From Oxalicibacterium faecigallinarum (GTDB taxonomy: Bacteria; Pseudomonadota; Gammaproteobacteria; Burkholderiales; Burkholderiaceae_D), in NCBI RefSeq assembly GCF_014635705.1, contig NZ_BMDI01000001.1, positions 1,380,008 to 1,444,007 of the forward strand: a stretch of DNA of 64,000 bases, in the 5' to 3' direction. Below are positions 1-10,500 of this stretch, piece after piece. Position 1 is the first letter of the stretch. The number at the start of each line of letters is the position of its first letter. A program made the position numbers and the translations under genes. Under the pieces are notes generated by a model. That model searched no databases and was not told the origin of the DNA. It was given only the letters and a program-made list of their open reading frames with translations.

Positions 1-1
1 G

Positions 2-814
2 GATGTGATTCCTTATGAGGAACGACAACCGGTACTGGCGCAGTTTCTGATCGGACAGATTATCGGTATCTCGGCGGGTGTGTTGCTTGGCGGTTTTACC
101 GCAGATCATTTGAGCTGGCGCGTGCCCTTCTTCCTGCTTTCGTTCTGCTTTGTACTGATCAGCCTGACCTTGTTTGCCTTCAACCGGCGCCTACCTGCGC
201 GAGCGTTGACGACGCATCGTGCGGAAGGCTCTGCCGTGCGGCGTATGTTCAACGAGTTTAGCCTTGTACTACAACGTCCGTGGTCGCGCGTGGTACTGGC
301 GACCGTGTTCTTGGAAGGTGCCTTTTTGTATGGTGCTTTTGCATTCATTGCTTCGCATTTGCATCACGTCCATCACCTCTCGCTGACGCGTGCAGCAGGA
401 CTTGTCATGCTGTTTGGCTTGGGTGGCTTTTTGTATGCGATCTCGTCACGCCGGTTGGTGCGCGGGCTCGGTGAAAAAGGATTGGTACACTGGGGCGGTC
501 TGCTCGTCATGGCGTCACTTCTGATGATCAGTCTGGCGCCGGTATGGTTGTGGACGATTCCTGCCTGCTTCGTCTGTGGGCTTGGCTTCTATATGCTGCA
601 TAACACCTTGCAAATCAACGCAACACAAATGGCACCAGAACGGCGCGGTGCGGCAGTCTCCATCTTTGCATCGTGTTTCTTCCTTGGTCAGTCGGCTGGT
701 GTAAGTGCTGCAGGCTGGGCAATCGGGCACTTCGGTACCACAGTGGTGATCGCCATCGGTGCGATCGGCGTACTCCTCGTTGCCTTGAACTTTGCACGCC
801 TGAAAATTGACTGA
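2..814 (+). CDS. MFS transporter, C-terminal part (cut by window edge)
   Basis: This is the last roughly 270 residues of a major facilitator superfamily permease in the inner membrane. The frame is open to the first base of the window, and a GTG at 5 is probably not the start, because the sequence DVIPYEERQPVLAQF reads like the cytoplasmic loop and next helix in the middle of a 12-helix MFS protein. About eight hydrophobic segments follow, including LSWRVPFFLLSFCFVL and the last helix GTTVVIAIGAIGVLLVALNF. The substrate cannot be inferred; drug or small-metabolite efflux is common in such proteins. A universal stress protein follows 80 bp downstream on the same strand. Confidence 0.8.
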   Translation, partial: DVIPYEERQPVLAQFLIGQIIGISAGVLLGGFTADHLSWRVPFFLLSFCFVLISLTLFAFNRRLPARALTTHRAEGSAVRRMFNEFSLVLQRPWSRVVLATVFLEGAFLYGAFAFIASHLHHVHHLSLTRAAGLVMLFGLGGFLYAISSRRLVRGLGEKGLVHWGGLLVMASLLMISLAPVWLWTIPACFVCGLGFYMLHNTLQINATQMAPERRGAAVSIFASCFFLGQSAGVSAAGWAIGHFGTTVVIAIGAIGVLLVALNFARLKID

Positions 815-896
815 CATGATGCGTCATCCGCATTCCCTCTTACAGAACAGAGGCTTGGAGCTATACTGAAGTCATCCATCGTCTGCAGGAGGCCTT

Positions 897-1352
897 ATGT
901 ACCGCAAAATTCTGGTCGCATATAACGGCACGCCCGAAAGTCAGTCTGCATTGCAGGAATGTGTACGACTGGCTCCCGATCCCTCTGCCGAAATTCATCT
1001 TCTCGTCGTCGTCAATCCACCGCAAGCTGTAGTGCTCGGCGAGTACGCGATGGTCTCCATGGTCGGCATCGAGGAGGAATTGCAGGCCGAGAAGGAAAAG
1101 ATGCAACGGCAACTTCAGGACAGTCATTTCTTTTTGCAAAATGCAGGTCTGGCTGTGCAAACCCATCTGGAAGTCGGCGAACCCGTACCGACCATCGCCG
1201 CATTGGTTGAGAAGCTGGGTATCGAGCTTGTCATTGTCGGTCATTCGCGATTGCAGTCACTGGCGATGCGCTGGTGGCGTGGCTCGACCGATACGATGCT
1301 GGTCGAGAAAGTGCGCTGCGCCCTGCTGATCGCCAGCGATCCCAACAAATAG
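897..1352 (+). CDS. Universal stress protein (UspA family)
   Basis: A 151-residue single-domain Usp protein, the usual family length. It starts MYRKILVAYNGTPESQSAL, matching the first beta strand and Asp/Asn-containing loop of the family, and ends with the typical last strand CALLIASD. The nucleotide-binding motif G-x2-G-x9-G-S/T is only partly kept: VGHSRLQSLAMRWWRGS has the first and last glycines but lacks the middle one, so ATP binding is uncertain. The start is well supported by an AGGAGG at 887-892, four bases before the ATG. These proteins are soluble and usually induced by stress or growth arrest. It appears to be a single gene. Confidence 0.88.
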   Translation: MYRKILVAYNGTPESQSALQECVRLAPDPSAEIHLLVVVNPPQAVVLGEYAMVSMVGIEEELQAEKEKMQRQLQDSHFFLQNAGLAVQTHLEVGEPVPTIAALVEKLGIELVIVGHSRLQSLAMRWWRGSTDTMLVEKVRCALLIASDPNK

Positions 1353-1492
1353 TGGCAGTGACCTCGTTTGCCATGCAACCATGACAACATGATTGGTTGT
1401 ATGGCAAGAGACTGTTACAGTCTTTTACGCATTCCGCGTTGAGAAACGCCGTGGATTGACGTTAAATGAAGGTATCCATCAGGAGTTTCTCC

Positions 1493-1891
1493 ATGAATAT
1501 TTCACTACGTCATCTGCTTGCTCTTGCTGCCTTGAGCGCTGCCACTTCGACTGCGCCCGCCATTGCAGGCGGTGGCGTCAGCTGGTCCATCAGTGTGGGT
1601 AGCGGCTATCCCGGCTACTATCCGCCGCCACCCGTTTATCGGCCGCCGCCAGCCTGGAATAATTATTCGAATTACTACGCGCCTCCCATCATCTACGGGA
1701 ACAGCGTGCAGTACTACCAGCCGCCTCCGCCAGTCGTGATTTACGGCCCGCCGCCATCACAATACTGGCGCCCTCTGCCGCCGCCACGTCATCATGATCA
1801 TGGCTATCGTAACGATTATCGCAATGACTATCGTGGTTATCGTGATGGCTATCCGCGCGGACCACATGATGGACGTGACCCGCGCCGCTGA
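1493..1891 (+). CDS. Secreted Pro/Tyr-rich small protein
   Basis: A 132-residue exported protein of unknown function. The chosen ATG at 1493 has AGGAG at 1481-1485, seven bases away; an in-frame ATG at 1466 lacks such a site. Residues 1-24 form a signal peptide (MNISLRHLLALAALSAATS, then an Ala-rich cleavage region). The mature part is low complexity: PPPP, YYPPPP and QPPPP runs with many Tyr, then a basic RNDYRNDYRGYRDGY tail. Such sequences occur in small envelope proteins of betaproteobacteria. It ends 18 bp before a strong terminator shared with the convergent lipoprotein gene. No catalytic motif is visible. Confidence 0.75.
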   Translation: MNISLRHLLALAALSAATSTAPAIAGGGVSWSISVGSGYPGYYPPPPVYRPPPAWNNYSNYYAPPIIYGNSVQYYQPPPPVVIYGPPPSQYWRPLPPPRHHDHGYRNDYRNDYRGYRDGYPRGPHDGRDPRR

Positions 1892-1908
1892 ATCGGTAAG
1901 CGCAAAAT

Positions 1909-1938
1909 AAAAAGCTGATCGGATCGATCAGCTTTTTT
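1909..1938. terminator. Bidirectional intrinsic terminator
   Basis: A perfect 10-bp stem AAAGCTGATC (1911-1920) and GATCAGCTTT (1926-1935) with a five-base loop, flanked by A and T tracts. It lies between convergent genes ending at 1891 and 1957, so it can serve both. Confidence 0.9.
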
Positions 1939-1956
1939 ATATGCAACTTCATCGTA

Positions 1957-2244
1957 TTAACGACGCCAGCCCGGCGGCCTTGGGTGCGGATGAGGGTGAT
2001 GATGTCTTGGACGAGGATGCACATGGTGCGGCGGCGCGTATCTCGGAGCCGGGCGATGATAGCCACGACTGTAATAAGTCCCACCAAAATAAACCGGCGC
2101 AGGTGCGACATAAACAGAGCTGCTGTATGAAGGACGGCTGTAATAACCGTCGTCATAAGGCACAACGGCACACCCGCCAAGAACCGTCACTGCCAGCAAA
2201 GGCAGAACCAGACGGCTGCTCAGACGCGGAAATGAAATCTTCAT
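1957..2244 (-). CDS. Small His/Pro-rich lipoprotein
   Basis: A 95-residue predicted lipoprotein. The ATG at 2244 is preceded by AAAGGT and starts MKISFPRLSSRLVLPLLAV, followed by a lipobox LGGC, so the mature protein would be lipidated at that Cys. The rest is Tyr/Ser-rich and ends in a His-Pro tail (HPRPRHHHPHPHPRP) that could bind metal ions, but this is only a composition argument. A longer reading frame starts at 2301 but lacks a ribosome site. It follows the glycine-zipper gene on the same strand by about 90 bp and may be cotranscribed. Function unknown. Confidence 0.72.
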   Translation of the reverse strand: MKISFPRLSSRLVLPLLAVTVLGGCAVVPYDDGYYSRPSYSSSVYVAPAPVYFGGTYYSRGYHRPAPRYAPPHHVHPRPRHHHPHPHPRPPGWRR

Positions 2245-2334
2245 GATGCGACCTTTCGGCAGAAAAGCTGCACAGGCATCGGATGGTGCATCCGTATGCA
2301 ATGCGACTTCTCCACATAAGAAATCACTGACAAA

Positions 2335-2730
2335 TTAGCGACGGTAGTCACGCTCGTAACGTGAGTAACCCGAATGATGTGAGTCGTAGTAATAGCCCCC
2401 GCGGTCATGGCGATAACCGTTGCCATACGAGTAGTAGCCTCGTGGCGCTGGCTGGTAATAGACCGGCTCGCGATAAGTGACACGCGGATTGCTGCGTCCG
2501 TAATAACGATGATCGTAACCACGATCCCTGCCCGATGAAGCCGTGGCACCAACCACGGCACCCAATACCCCACCGACCACTGCACCATCCTGCCCGCCGA
2601 CACTGTTGCCAATCACGGCCCCCAGAACCGCACCGACAGCCGTGTTGACACCACGATTGTCCGCCGCTGCCGTTGTCGAGACAGTGGCCGTTGCCAGCAG
2701 TGCCACTGCGATCCATTTTTTATGCAACAT
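2335..2730 (-). CDS. Glycine-zipper outer-membrane-type protein
   Basis: A 131-residue exported protein. The start at 2730 has AAGGAG a few bases upstream; the reading frame extends to 2823 but without a ribosome site. Residues 1-22 are a signal peptide (MLHKKWIAVALLATATVSTTAAA). A glycine-zipper segment follows (AVGAVLGAVIGNSVGG and GAVVGGVLGAVVGA), as in the Rick_17kDa/YMGG families, where it inserts in or along a membrane. The C-terminal half is Tyr/Arg/Gly-rich and disordered-looking. It resembles many small stress-linked envelope proteins of unknown role. Confidence 0.78.
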   Translation of the reverse strand: MLHKKWIAVALLATATVSTTAAADNRGVNTAVGAVLGAVIGNSVGGQDGAVVGGVLGAVVGATASSGRDRGYDHRYYGRSNPRVTYREPVYYQPAPRGYYSYGNGYRHDRGGYYYDSHHSGYSRYERDYRR

Positions 2731-2900
2731 GATTGACTCCTTGTCCGCCGAACGATCACCGGAATCGGTTGATTCATTACTTCGACATGAAATCACTATA
2801 TAGATCGCCTCATGGAAATCCACGAAGGAAATAGACTTTTACAATTGTAAAGAAGTGGTGGTAATGCTTGTCGGCAAGCGTTTGCCGTATATGGAGGAGG

Positions 2901-4151
2901 TTACTGAATATTGGCTTCCGACACGATCTTCCACTGGGTACCCTCCTTGGCCCAGTACTGGCGCTTGCGCGTAACGTGTTTGCCTTTGCCGATGATGGCC
3001 TCCTGTGTAAAGGCAGCTACGATCATCTCTTTCTGCCCTTTCTTTTCCGGATAACGGAACAGAGACACGTCTCGCAGCGTTACCTTGATCTGCCGTGCAC
3101 CGAAGTTGGCCTGCTGAATACGATCCAGCCAGCCTGTCAGCGTTTGTCCGCGCATGGCCTTGAAATGCTGGGAGTAATGACGACGCAATTTTTCCGGATC
3201 CGTTGTTTCCAGATCGGTACGCCATGCATCCAGCATACGGCTGGCATGTGCTCGATCTGCTTCCGCACGTGCTGGTGTAACAAACTTGAGATCTTCGCTG
3301 ATGATGACAGGCGTCGTACCAACATCGACCAGTGAAGACAATTCAATCATGTCTGGATTCGGCAAGACGATGCAGCCATCGGATGACAATGGCGGCCGAC
3401 TGTAGCTGTCTGGGGGCGTGCCGTGGAACCAGATACCCGACCCGCCGCGATCGTTTACCCGATCCCATTCGTTTGGATAATTGATGGGTAAGGCACCAGG
3501 ACCGTAAAACTCGGGAAGGCGCGGTCCCGGAACACGCGAGGTAATGTAGTAAATGCCAAGCGGTGTCTTCTGATCACCTTCCTTGAACTTATCAACACCC
3601 AGCTTGCCCTGACTGACGTAGTAATCGCGCACCAGCTTGAACTGGCTGTTTTCGTCGCGTGCGTAGAGATAAAGACGCGAACGCTTTGCATCCATCAGCA
3701 GGACATTTTTCTGTGCCGGCTGAATTTGCAGAATTGCCTGTGGCACCAGATTGGGATCAGGCCGTTCACGCAATGACTTGAGACGTACAATCGCCTCGTC
3801 ACGCAATGCTTTCAGATTGTCCGACGGTGCGCCGCTTACCGCGCCAAAGGTCTTAATGGGCTGTGTATGCAGCAACAGGAGGTCACCGCGTACCAGTTGT
3901 CCGAGGCGGAAGTTGGGATAAGCAGCAACCAGTGCATCTGCCTTGGACTGCGCCTCGCGCAGGCGATTGGCAGCCAGTGACTGATAGACGTCAATCAACA
4001 TCAATTCAGGATCCTGACGTACGGGGACGCCAGGCTTGGTACCACTTGCCAGTGATGGCTGCGCCACTGCAAGCAACAGCACGACACCGATCACGCCAGT
4101 TGCAAGCTGTACCGCACGATGCCCGAAATGAGTGTTCCTTGCCACCACCAT
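2901..4151 (-). CDS. L,D-transpeptidase (YkuD) with C-terminal SnoaL/Cds6-like domain
   Basis: A 416-residue periplasmic peptidoglycan enzyme of the YkuD family, which forms 3-3 cross-links or attaches proteins to peptidoglycan. Residues 12-36 are a signal/membrane segment. The YkuD domain covers about 148-285 with the catalytic pattern FHGT (His243) and SSDGC (Cys260). Residues 300-416 form an NTF2/SnoaL-like domain ending QWKIVSEANI, similar to the end of the neighbouring TPR protein. Start and stop overlap with that gene as TGATG at 4149-4153, so translation is coupled. The exact reaction (cross-linking, Lpp attachment or removal) cannot be told from sequence. Confidence 0.88.
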   Translation of the reverse strand: MVVARNTHFGHRAVQLATGVIGVVLLLAVAQPSLASGTKPGVPVRQDPELMLIDVYQSLAANRLREAQSKADALVAAYPNFRLGQLVRGDLLLLHTQPIKTFGAVSGAPSDNLKALRDEAIVRLKSLRERPDPNLVPQAILQIQPAQKNVLLMDAKRSRLYLYARDENSQFKLVRDYYVSQGKLGVDKFKEGDQKTPLGIYYITSRVPGPRLPEFYGPGALPINYPNEWDRVNDRGGSGIWFHGTPPDSYSRPPLSSDGCIVLPNPDMIELSSLVDVGTTPVIISEDLKFVTPARAEADRAHASRMLDAWRTDLETTDPEKLRRHYSQHFKAMRGQTLTGWLDRIQQANFGARQIKVTLRDVSLFRYPEKKGQKEMIVAAFTQEAIIGKGKHVTRKRQYWAKEGTQWKIVSEANIQ

Positions 4152-5287
4152 CAGTTACCCGTTCTCTCCTGCTGGATACGCCAAGCATTGCCCTGCTGTG
4201 TCAGCACCAGCGTCTTGCGGCTATCGGATTTGAAGCGATCCGAATCGTAGACCTGACGGAAGCGCACGGTTGCCGTTTTGCCGCTGATGCTGACTTGCAG
4301 TGACAGAATCTGCACGTTGATGCGATTCTTGTCTTCGATACGGGCGCGACGTTCGGTTTCCCATGTCTTGCGCGACTGCCCCGATGGCAGAGCGAAATCC
4401 TTGCTGTAAGCGTTCAGATAACCGCCGACATCACGCGCACTCCATGCCTTGGCCCAGCTCTCGACTGCGTCCAGTACCTTGGCATTGGCCGCTTGTGCCG
4501 CTTCGTTCGCCTTGGCACGTTCTGCACGCTGACGCTCTTCTTCGGCACGTCGCTGTTCCATAGCCGGATCGGCTTTTGGTGGCTCGGTCACAGGGGCCGC
4601 CGGTGGTGCGGATGCTGCAGGTGCCGTTGGCGGAACCGGCTGTGGCGTTGGCTGCGGTGTTTGTTGCGCAGGCTGTGCCGCAGGGCGCGCCGGAACCGCA
4701 GGCGTTACTGCTGCAACTTGCGGATTGGTACCACCTGTCGTGTTGCCAACCAGTGTGCGCACCATCGTCAGCTTGGACTTGGCGGCATTGTTGTTTTGAT
4801 CCAGTTGCAAAGCCTTGTCATATGCCTGACTGGCCAGCTTGGCATGCACATCACCGAGATTTTCATACGCGGTTGCGTAGGTCGGATTGGTACGAATCGC
4901 CTGATCCAGTGCCGTACGAGCTTTCTCGTATTCGCCTGCTGCGGCGTACAGAACGGCCAGATTATTGTATGGCTCGGGCAAGGCCGGGAAGTCCTTGCTC
5001 AGTTTGGTGAAAACGTCGATCGCCTCCGCCGACTTGTTCTGCTCTGTCAGGATGACGCCCTTGAGAAAACGCATTTGCGGGTCACGAGGCTTTTGCTTCA
5101 GAAAGGCGTCGGCCTTGTTCAGGGCAGCAGTATATTGCCCGGAGCGCACTAACTGGGAAACGTCCGCAATATCGTCTGCCATTGCCGGCGTGACATGCAT
5201 CATGGCGACCAGACCTGCAATCAGAGCAGAGCGTTGCAAGCCTTTGATCAGGGCAAAACGCGAGGGGATGCGCGACGTTGTGGGCAT
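4151..5287 (-). CDS. Exported TPR protein, partner of the L,D-transpeptidase
   Basis: A 378-residue periplasmic protein. The ATG at 5287 follows AGGAAAG; an upstream ATG at 5341 has no such site. Residues 1-37 hold a signal peptide ending in MHVTPAMA. Three or so TPR units follow (for example PEPYNNLAVLYAAAGEYEKARTAL), then a Pro/Gln/Ala-rich linker, a charged coiled-coil-like stretch (EERQRAERAKANEAAQ) and a C-terminal SnoaL/Cds6-like domain (VESWAKAWSARDVGGYLNAYS). The same C-terminal domain closes the coupled L,D-transpeptidase, so the two probably act together on the cell wall, with the TPR part as a protein-binding scaffold. Confidence 0.82.
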   Translation of the reverse strand: MPTTSRIPSRFALIKGLQRSALIAGLVAMMHVTPAMADDIADVSQLVRSGQYTAALNKADAFLKQKPRDPQMRFLKGVILTEQNKSAEAIDVFTKLSKDFPALPEPYNNLAVLYAAAGEYEKARTALDQAIRTNPTYATAYENLGDVHAKLASQAYDKALQLDQNNNAAKSKLTMVRTLVGNTTGGTNPQVAAVTPAVPARPAAQPAQQTPQPTPQPVPPTAPAASAPPAAPVTEPPKADPAMEQRRAEEERQRAERAKANEAAQAANAKVLDAVESWAKAWSARDVGGYLNAYSKDFALPSGQSRKTWETERRARIEDKNRINVQILSLQVSISGKTATVRFRQVYDSDRFKSDSRKTLVLTQQGNAWRIQQERTGN

Positions 5288-5399
5288 GTTCTTTCCTGTG
5301 GGGGTAATCGTTAAATACACACAGGCGCTATAGTACGACAAACGCTTGCTCTATCCCAACGAAATCAGCCCGAAAATCGCCCCAAAAAACGTCCTGTGC

Positions 5400-7511
5400 T
5401 CAGTTTTTTCTGCCCAGTTCCTGCAAAATCCCGGCCAGACGTTCCATGCGGAACGGCTTGATCAGAAAATAATTCATCCCTGCATCCATGCAGATCTGGA
5501 TATCCGACAAAGCACCGGCGGCTGTCAGGGCGACAATTGGCACCCCAGCGGCTGGAGGCGGCAGACTGCGAATCGCACGTGTTGCAGAAACGCCATCCAT
5601 TTCCGGCATGTGCATATCCATCAACACGACGTCAAAAGTCTGCTGTTGCACCGCATCGACGGCTTCCAGCCCGTTATTGGCAACGCTGACCTTGTGTCCC
5701 GCCTTGGTCAGCAAGGCGACAGCCACTTTTTGATTGATCTCGTTGTCCTCGGCCAGCAGGATATGCAAGCCGCGTACGGCATCGATTTGTTCGGTAGCCT
5801 TGGCAACGACAGCTTCCTGCGCGAGCAGAGGCAAACCAAAATCCAGCTCGAACCAGAAGCGGCTGCCGGTGCCGAGCACGCTGGTTACGCCGATCTGTCC
5901 GCCTTGCATGTCCACCAGTTTTTTACAGATCGACAGCCCAAGCCCGGTACCGCCAAAACGCCTTGAAATCGAATTATCTGCCTGCGTAAATGCCTGAAAC
6001 AGACGCGATTGCGCTTCTGGCGTCATGCCGATACCGCTGTCGATCACGGCAAAACGCAGGCGAACAGAGGTGGCCTGGCGATGCAATTGCTCGACCTTCA
6101 GCAGAACCGATCCTTTCTCCGTGAACTTGAGCGCATTGCTGACCAGATTCAGCAAAATCTGCCGGAGGCGCGCGACATCGCCAATCAACTCCTTTTCGAG
6201 CTCAGGCGGATACTCTGCCTGCAGAGAGAGCGGACTGCCCTGCGTACGCGACTTCATCAGATTGATCACGCCATCGACTGTTTTCATGACGTTGAAGTCG
6301 GTTGACTCAAACTGAACATTGCCCGACTCCAGCTTGGAAAAATCGAGTACGTCATTCAGGATCGTCAGCAAGGCTTCGGCCGAATACTGTGCCGTCTCCA
6401 GATAACCGCGCTGCTCGGGTTGCGTTGCTTCCGCCATTGCCAGCTGCATCATGCCCAGCATGCCGTTCATCGGCGTGCGAATCTCGTGGCTCATTACCGC
6501 AAGAAATTCGGATTTGGCGCTGTTTGCCCGCTCCGCCTCTTCTTTGGCAAGCTGCAGATCGCGCGTACGCGCAACGACCTGATTTTCCAGATCGTTACTC
6601 AGATTTTTCAATGAATCGTAAAGCTGCGCATTGGCCAGTCCCGCGCTGATATTGCTGCTCAATACGTCCACCAGCTGCTGCTCCAGCGTCAACAAAGGTC
6701 GCTGCAACGGAAACCAGACGACGTACTCGCTCGCGCCACGAATCGGCTTGATGTAGAGGCAGACATGATCGGCCTGGAAGGCATGGCAGGCGGAATCCAG
6801 TGCCTGTATGATTCGCCGCATCAACGCCTCGTCCCGATCACAACAAGTACCGGAAACGGCAACGACGGTGACTTCCCCTGAGCACTGATGTCGGCGTACC
6901 ACCATGCCATTGCTCGGCTGCTGCAGCAGAAACTCGAGCTGATAAAGAATCTGGGTGGTGAACGTGTTCTCGGAGACCTCCTGCAACAGACTGCCAGCTG
7001 CGCCGATGACACTTGCCAGGCCATCGCGGGCACGCTGCAGCGACACAATGTCCTCGTAGGAACGCATGGCGGAAATCACCGAGGTCAATAATTTCTGACG
7101 CGTCAGCTCCGTCTTGGCGCGGTAATCATTGATGTCGTACTCGATCACCACATCTCGTTCCGGTGCCTGTCCCGGCTGCCCGGTACGCAAAACAATGCGC
7201 ACACTGCGGTTCTGCAATTGTTCGCGAATGTACTTCACCAATCGCAGACCGGCATCATCCGTCTCCATCACGACGTCAAGCAGCACGACTGCGATATCAG
7301 CATCGCTATCAAGGATGTCACGTGCCTGCTGCGCGGAGTACGCATGCAAGAAAACAATCGGGCGTGCCTTGAAGATGATTTCCGACAACGCAATACGCGT
7401 AATCTCATGCACTTCCTGTTCGTCATCGACGATCAGTATCTTCCATGGAGTCGGCGGCACCGCATGGTTGCCATCGGCTTCCGGCGCAAAAGAAAAGTCT
7501 TCAAACATCAT
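5400..7511 (-). CDS. Hybrid histidine kinase, REC-DUF3369-HisKA-HATPase-REC
   Basis: A 703-residue cytoplasmic signalling protein with no membrane segment. It has a receiver domain at 24-150 (KILIVDDE; phosphoacceptor Asp79), a DUF3369-like sensory region at about 160-305, a short coiled coil, a HisKA dimerisation domain with His342 in [13 protein letters not shown], an HATPase domain (N box [10 protein letters not shown] boxes DSGIGM and GGTGLGL) and a second receiver at 582-700 with Asp632 in [11 protein letters not shown]. No DNA-binding output is present. The start overlaps the stop of the upstream 1672-residue kinase gene by four bases (ATGA), so both are made together. It probably acts in one phosphorelay with that protein and an HPt protein elsewhere. 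Confidence 0.93.
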   Translation of the reverse strand: MMFEDFSFAPEADGNHAVPPTPWKILIVDDEQEVHEITRIALSEIIFKARPIVFLHAYSAQQARDILDSDADIAVVLLDVVMETDDAGLRLVKYIREQLQNRSVRIVLRTGQPGQAPERDVVIEYDINDYRAKTELTRQKLLTSVISAMRSYEDIVSLQRARDGLASVIGAAGSLLQEVSENTFTTQILYQLEFLLQQPSNGMVVRRHQCSGEVTVVAVSGTCCDRDEALMRRIIQALDSACHAFQADHVCLYIKPIRGASEYVVWFPLQRPLLTLEQQLVDVLSSNISAGLANAQLYDSLKNLSNDLENQVVARTRDLQLAKEEAERANSAKSEFLAVMSHEIRTPMNGMLGMMQLAMAEATQPEQRGYLETAQYSAEALLTILNDVLDFSKLESGNVQFESTDFNVMKTVDGVINLMKSRTQGSPLSLQAEYPPELEKELIGDVARLRQILLNLVSNALKFTEKGSVLLKVEQLHRQATSVRLRFAVIDSGIGMTPEAQSRLFQAFTQADNSISRRFGGTGLGLSICKKLVDMQGGQIGVTSVLGTGSRFWFELDFGLPLLAQEAVVAKATEQIDAVRGLHILLAEDNEINQKVAVALLTKAGHKVSVANNGLEAVDAVQQQTFDVVLMDMHMPEMDGVSATRAIRSLPPPAAGVPIVALTAAGALSDIQICMDAGMNYFLIKPFRMERLAGILQELGRKN

Positions 7512-10500
7512 CTGCTCTCATGATGCGGCAATTCAGTTTCGTCGATCCGAGCCATCCCCTCCGGCAAATCCGGGCTGGAAGGAAAACGCACAATAAAGGT
7601 TGTCCCCACGCCTGGCTGGCTTTCGACATTGATCTGTCCCTGCAAGGGGCCGTTCACCAGATTGTGGATGATGTTGAGTCCTAAACCGCTGCCGCCCTGC
7701 CCGCGTGTCGTCGTAAAGAAGGGATCGAAGATCTTGGCCAGATTTTCATGCGGGATGCCTTTGCCGTTATCCGAAAAACGCAGTTCGATCAGATTGGTTT
7801 TCTGGCCCTTGGCATAGACAGAACGCACGACAATCAGCATCTCGCCTTGCGTGTCATCCGGGAAGGCGTGCAGCAATGCATTCATGACGAAGTTCGTGAT
7901 GATCTGCGACAGCGCGCCCGGATAACTGTCGACCTCGATACTGTCATCGCAATTGACGTTAATACGGTGTTCCGTACGACGCAACATCGGACTCAGATTC
8001 GACAGCACTTCTTCGATATAGGCCTTGAGCCGGAAGACACGCCGTTCTTCACTGGTCTGATCGACTGCGACATCCTTGAAGCTCTGAATCAACGTTGCTG
8101 CACGCTCCATATTCGACAGCAGCAGCTTGCTGATTGACGCAGCCGTGCCTACATAAGCATCCAGATCGGAGCGCTTCATCTCCCCTGTCTGAAAGAGCGC
8201 TTTGAGACGCGCTGTTTCCTCCGCCAGCGTCGATGCGCCCGTCACCCCGACACCAACCGGGGTGTTGATTTCATGCGCGACACCGGCCACCAGTTGGCCC
8301 AGCGAAGCCAGTTTGGCAGACTCTACCAGCTGCTTCTGGGTACGACGCAGGGACGCCAGCGTTTCGCGCAACTCGGCATTTTTCTGACTAAGCGCCTGTG
8401 TACGCGCCTCGATCTTTTGCTCAAGATCGTTATACAAGCCCGCGTTTTCCAGAGAAATTGCAATCTGCGTCGACAGCATTTGCAGCAGTGCGGCATGATC
8501 CGAAGTGAATGCATCGATTGCCAGATTGTTTTCCAGATACAGAATGCCAACCAGTTGACCCTGCTTGTGCAGCGGGAGGCACAGAATGGATTTAGGTTGT
8601 TCACGTTCGATATAGGGGTCGCTGTTGAACTGGCTGTCATTCGCGGCATCACCCAGCACAACACGTTCACCCGTACGTTTGACGTAATTAACGATGGCCA
8701 GGCTGACGCCGCGACTTTTCTCTAGCGCCAGACCTTCCTGCACGGCGACGGTATCGCCATTGATTTCGGCGGAGACAAACAGACGACCGTGCTCCATCAT
8801 CAATAGCGCGCCCTTTTGGGCACCCGCATTTTCAATCAGGAGATACATCAGCTTGGACAACAGTTTGTCGAGTTGAATCTCGCCTGACAAGGTTTGTGAT
8901 GCGCGCACCAAGGTCTGTACATCGACCTGACGCTCGCGTGCATCGGATACATCATGGCGGTTCAGACGTTTTCTGTCGCTGACACGTACAAGCAGGGCCG
9001 GGTACAACATCTCCATCTGCGCCGCTTTACCGGATGCGCCCCACTCTTCGTACCGTGCATGGGCTTGCTCAAGATGCATACGCGCATTGATTTCCTTGCC
9101 CTGCTGCAGGAAGAATCGTCCCGCCAGTTCATGCGACAACGCCTCGTCACTCAGGAAGCCATAGCTGCGCGCGCCCTTGATCGCCTCTTCATAGAAATGT
9201 TCTGCCTTACGCACCTTGCCTGCAAGCCGGTAACGTTCGGCTTCGACCAATTGCCATTTGTGCAGATAGTTCATCGGCGCGTGTTCGGCCCATACCTGAA
9301 AACGCTTTTGCGATGCATTGACATTCGCCAGTGTCAGGGCAATGGCACTGCGCGACTTGCTATCGCACAACGCAATCTCGGCCAGTGCATGCACCCAAAG
9401 CAGAAAGCCGGAAGACGGCGTGCCGAAATCAAACCCCGGCAAGGACAGTGCCTCTGCCGCATGTGCACGCGCCTCGGCATATTCGCCGAAGTAGCATTCA
9501 CCGATCGACTGAATCGCACGTACATAAAACACGCCCCATGGATCAGCCGCCGCCCGGCGTGCAACGACGTAATCTTCCTGCGTTCGCCCTTGTGTAATGT
9601 CGATAATGGATTCGCCGACAAATCGCGCATACAGCAACGCCCAGGGAATCATGACACCCAACAGCGCTGCGTAATCCATCTTGCGATAGATATCAATGTC
9701 CTTGCGGATGGTGACCAGGCCGTCACGCACATTGGTACCAGCCTGAAAACGGATGGCATCGGCAAAGGACAGTGCGACCATCGCGCCAGGCCGGTCGCCG
9801 GTTTCCATCGCCTTGACGTAGGTATCCATCAACGGCTCAAGTGATAAGCGCAAATGTTCGCGGCGATGGCGGATGATGCCGTGAAAGATGCCAACCGCAC
9901 CGAGTAGCGGCTTGTCACCGCCCAGCAAGGACGACACCTTGCCAAACTTGTAGCCATCTTCCACATGACCATATTTGCCCGCCAGTGTGCGCCCCCATAC
10001 GGCGTAAGCATAGGCACTCAGCGGCGACGAGCCGTAGCGTATCGAGCGTCGCACGATTTCCAGTGCAACCCACAACACCACAGGCGAATTGGCCAGATAG
10101 GTAAACCCGTATCCAAGGAATGCCATGGTGGCGTGCACCTGCAGCAGATACTGCTGATTGGTTGCGGGCGGCAGACTGGCGAGCGACAAGGGATCTCGTC
10201 CCCGCATCGCCAGCGCAAGGCGCCAGCGCGCAAGGCGGATATGGCCCTCATTGATATTCTTCGGTACCTTGATGCCGGCAATCTGCATCATCTCGATACC
10301 TGTTTCCATCAATTCTCGCGGTTTGTAAATCGCACCGTAGCAGCGGATCAGATAATCCTTGGCTGCAATAATTTCGAACGACGTGGTGCTGTTATCGCAC
10401 ACCAGTTGGCAGAGACGCGCCATCTCCCGATAGTCCGCCCTTGCAAACGCGGCATTGATCAGTTCCATGTACAGCTCGTGCATGAACGCCTGCTTGGTCT

